NCBI RefSeq assembly: GCF_003612055.1
Contig: NZ_RAWB01000026.1
Location: 1-36,160 of the forward strand
DNA length: 36,160 nucleotides
From: Corallococcus llansteffanensis
GTDB taxonomy: Bacteria; Myxococcota; Myxococcia; Myxococcales; Myxococcaceae
Direction: 5' to 3'
In this document: positions 34,099-36,160 of the stretch, piece by piece
Numbering within the stretch: position 1 is the stretch's first letter
Layout of the letters: each line of letters opens with the position of its first letter
Translations under genes and position numbers: made by a program
The notes under the pieces: model-generated
Told to the model about the DNA's origin: nothing
Databases searched by the model: none
Seen by the model: only the letters and a program-made list of their open reading frames with translations

Positions 34099-35655
34099 TT
34101 GCTCACCGTCACACCGCCTGAAGCCAAGCCGCAGGACGAGTCCACCGAAGTGCCCGGGGTTCCGGTCGCCGGGGGGCCGCTCCCGCACGGGACGAACGTC
34201 GCCGTCGCCACGCCGGGTGTCGGGGCCGGGGTCGCGGACCCGGATGACCTCGTCAGCACGGAGAAGACGCCCACGCTGGTGGACCGCGTGCAGGCGTTCC
34301 GCGCGAAGTACGAGCGGCAGGAGATGGCCCTCTTCTTCTTCGCGGGCTTCCTCTACGACGTGCTCACGCTGAGCCCCGTGGACGACACGCTGACGGAGGT
34401 GCAGAACTTCGTCTACCTGGCGTTCCTCGCGGGCTTGCTGATGCTGGAGCAGCGCTACCCGGAAGGGGTGGAGCCGCCGAAGCTCTTGCAGAAGGTGTGG
34501 CGCTTCCGCGAGGACGGCGTGCACTTCTTCCTGGGCAGCCTGCTGAGCGCCTTCACGCTGTTCCTCTTCAAGAGCTCGTCGGGCTTCACGCCCTTCGTGT
34601 TCCTGGCGTTCATGTTCTCGCTGCTGGTGGCCAACGAGCTGCCGCGCTTCCGGCAGTTGGGGCCCGTCATCCGCATCGGGCTCTTCAGCCTCTGCGTGAC
34701 GCTCTACTTCGCGTCGCTGCTGCCCGTGCTGCTGGGGCGCGTGGGGTGGTGGGTCTTCACGCTCGCTGTCGCGCTGGGCTGCGGGAGCATCTACGGGCTG
34801 CTGCGCGTGCTCAAGCGCTGGCGTCCGGAAGACGCGGCCCAGTTGCTGCGCACGGTGGCGGTGCCGGGCTTCGGCGCGCAGGCAATGCTGCTCGGATGCT
34901 ACCTGGTGGGCGTGATTCCGCCGGTGCCGCTGGCGGTGCAGTACAGCGGCATCTACCACGAGGTGAAGCGCGTCTCGCCGGGCGTGTACCACCTGACGTC
35001 GGAGGAGCGGCCGTGGTGGAAGGTCTGGACGCTGTGGCACCACGGCGACCAGGAGTTCTCCCTGCGGCCCGGGGAGCAGCCTGTCTACTTCTTCCGCATC
35101 TTCGCGCCCAAGGGCTTCGCGCCCTACCACGTGCGCGTGCGCTGGTATCACGACCACCCGGAGAAGGGCTGGACGTCGCTGGGCAAGGGCTACCTCGCCA
35201 CGGTGAGCAGCAACGGCACCGAGGGTGGCTACCGCTTCTACGCGCGGCCCGGTACCCCTCCCAAGCCGGGCGACTGGCGCGTGGTGCTGGAGACGGAGGA
35301 GGGGCATGAGATCAACCGCCTGGGCTTCACCGTCACGCCCGATACGCGCACGGAGCCGCGCCCCGTCACGGTGGATGTGTCCACGCTGAAGATCGTCAAG
35401 CCGGTGCCCCTGGAGGAGTGGCTGAAGACGCAGCCTCCCGCAGCGGCGGTGCCTGCGGTGACGGTGCCGGCGGCGGCGAAGGCGCCCTCCGCGGTACCGG
35501 GTGCGAAGGCGCCCGTGGCGCCCGTGGCGCCCGTGCCTTCCGAAGCGCCGAGCGCGGTGGAGCCCGAGGCGGTGGAGCCGAGCGCGGTGGAGCCGAGCGC
35601 TGGGGAGCCAGAGGCTGTGGAGCCGGGACCGGAGGCTACGGAGCCGGCGCCTTGA
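34099..35655 (+). CDS. Multi-pass membrane protein with DUF2914-like domain and AVEP-rich tail
   Basis: A 518-residue protein. After a polar Pro/Val-rich N-terminus (1-70) come about seven hydrophobic segments (around 76-92, 101-117, 142-158, 163-178, 191-210, 214-234 and 257-280), with AMALFFFAGFLYDVLT-like beginnings. The soluble part (about 285-415) resembles DUF2914: YFFRIFAPKGFAPYHVRVRWYHDH, GGYRFYARPGT and GDWRVVLETEEGHEINRLGFTV. The function of DUF2914 is unknown. The tail (about 435-518) is Pro/Ala/Glu-rich with repeated AVEP units. The start is TTG at 34099, since no ATG or GTG lies in the right place; AGAGGGG is 10 bases upstream. The last 20 bases overlap the convergent rsmE 3' end. 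Localisation of the soluble domain is not certain. Confidence 0.7.
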   Translation: MLTVTPPEAKPQDESTEVPGVPVAGGPLPHGTNVAVATPGVGAGVADPDDLVSTEKTPTLVDRVQAFRAKYERQEMALFFFAGFLYDVLTLSPVDDTLTEVQNFVYLAFLAGLLMLEQRYPEGVEPPKLLQKVWRFREDGVHFFLGSLLSAFTLFLFKSSSGFTPFVFLAFMFSLLVANELPRFRQLGPVIRIGLFSLCVTLYFASLLPVLLGRVGWWVFTLAVALGCGSIYGLLRVLKRWRPEDAAQLLRTVAVPGFGAQAMLLGCYLVGVIPPVPLAVQYSGIYHEVKRVSPGVYHLTSEERPWWKVWTLWHHGDQEFSLRPGEQPVYFFRIFAPKGFAPYHVRVRWYHDHPEKGWTSLGKGYLATVSSNGTEGGYRFYARPGTPPKPGDWRVVLETEEGHEINRLGFTVTPDTRTEPRPVTVDVSTLKIVKPVPLEEWLKTQPPAAAVPAVTVPAAAKAPSAVPGAKAPVAPVAPVPSEAPSAVEPEAVEPSAVEPSAGEPEAVEPGPEATEPAP

Positions 35656-36160
35656 GCAGCATCACCTGACCCAGCAGCACGGGAACCGCCGTCTCCACGC
35701 GCAGGATGCGGGGGCCCAGGGAGAAGGGCTGGAATCCGTGGGCCTCCAGCAGCTCCGCCTCGAAGGGCACCCAGCCTCCGTCCGGACCGATGGCGAGCAC
35801 CACGCGCCGCGCTTCGGCGACCCCCGCCGCCTGGAGGGGCTGCCGTGCCGGCGGGTGGGGGAGCAGGCGCAGGGCGTCGGTGCCGAAGACCGCGTCCAGC
35901 TCGTCCTCGACGAAGGGGCGGAAGCGCTCGCGCACCAGGACTTCGGGTGGACGCGTGTCGCGGGCCTGCTCCAGGCCCTGGAGGAGCAGCTCGCGCACGA
36001 AGTCGCCCTCCAGGACCTTGGAGTCGAAGTAGCTCTTCTCCACGCGGGCCGCGTTCACGAGCACCACCCGGTCCACCCCCAGCGAGGCAACTGCCGGCAG
36101 CACCTTCTTGAGCGCCTTGGGGCGGGGGAGGCGAGGAGCAGGTCCACGCCCGCGCGGGGT
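35636..36160 (-). CDS. rsmE: 16S rRNA m3U1498 methyltransferase RsmE (partial, possible frameshift)
   Basis: The C-terminal part of RsmE, which methylates uracil 1498 of 16S rRNA. The SPOUT-fold hallmark is complete: AIGPDGGW and SLGPRILRVETAVPVLLGQV near the C-terminus. Upstream are ASLGVDRVVLVNAARVEKSYF, EQARDTRPPEVLV and RFRPFVEDELD. The 5' part is outside the window. Translating to the edge in this frame gives Arg/Pro-rich noise before PRPKALKK, whereas another frame (roughly 36132-36150) reads VDLLLA, which normally precedes LPRPK in this enzyme family. One base appears to be missing in the C-rich stretch near 36128, a real frameshift or a sequencing error. The 3' end overlaps the convergent membrane-protein gene by 20 bases. 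Confidence 0.85.
   Translation of the reverse strand, partial: TPRGRGPAPRLPRPKALKKVLPAVASLGVDRVVLVNAARVEKSYFDSKVLEGDFVRELLLQGLEQARDTRPPEVLVRERFRPFVEDELDAVFGTDALRLLPHPPARQPLQAAGVAEARRVVLAIGPDGGWVPFEAELLEAHGFQPFSLGPRILRVETAVPVLLGQVMLLKAPAP

Noticed and set aside
35555-35650. Short direct repeats that might suggest a CRISPR-like array
   Set aside because: They are in-frame AVEP/SAVEP coding repeats of the membrane protein tail, with no unique spacers.

Overview
The window is GC-rich (roughly 70%), almost completely coding, and looks like the chromosomal core of a myxobacterium (Myxococcus/Corallococcus type). The main grounds are the tRNA array followed by tig-clpP-clpX-lon, a Lon protease of vegetative LonV type, an FHA plus DUF4388 protein, several TPR or lipoprotein genes, a secreted prolyl oligopeptidase, and strong G/C at third codon positions. 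Genus assignment is inference. I see no insertion sequence, prophage block, CRISPR array or rRNA.

Layout. 1-7.4 kb: a DHH phosphoesterase, a convergent Maf nucleotide pyrophosphatase, a TPR/zincin lipoprotein overlapping an RlmI-like rRNA methyltransferase, then on the minus strand a lipoprotein and a very cysteine-rich protein, and a divergent Rep/UvrD helicase. 7.4-10 kb: promoter, rplM-rpsI, a strong terminator and a PilT-like ATPase with a Pro/Ala tail. 10-15.6 kb: an acidic hypothetical protein (minus), then recX, bamD, a membrane-anchored hypothetical protein, a TPR protein, FHA-DUF4388 and selD, all on the plus strand with short gaps or overlaps. 15.6-17.8 kb: N-acetylmuramoyl-L-alanine amidase, RNase PH and RdgB. 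17.8-20.2 kb: tRNA genes Pro(TGG), Arg(TCT), His(GTG), Arg(TCG), then a minus-strand phage-type Bet (Red-beta-like) recombinase, then Lys(CTT) and Leu(TAG). 20.2-28.8 kb: the proteostasis block tig, clpP, clpX, a prolyl oligopeptidase lipoprotein and lon. 28.9-32.3 kb: an oligopeptide-type ABC importer (binding lipoprotein and two permeases) without an ATPase gene. 32.3-36.2 kb: a stand-alone receiver protein, the YqgE-BolA-monothiol glutaredoxin set, a multi-pass membrane protein with a DUF2914-like domain, and the 3' part of rsmE running off the right edge.

How the genes fit together. Most of the window is housekeeping: translation (rplM, rpsI, tRNAs, rRNA methyltransferases), RNA and nucleotide quality control (rph, rdgB, maf), ATP-dependent proteolysis, outer-membrane assembly (bamD), cell-wall remodelling and Fe-S/thiol regulation (bolA with a CGFS glutaredoxin). 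The least ordinary items are a bet recombinase lying between tRNA genes with an extra C-terminal module, a protein with 20 cysteines mostly at a three-residue period, an ATPase-less Opp-type operon, a perfect hairpin next to the lon start codon, and an apparent one-base frameshift in rsmE at the right edge. I found no convincing multi-gene system of a wholly new kind.
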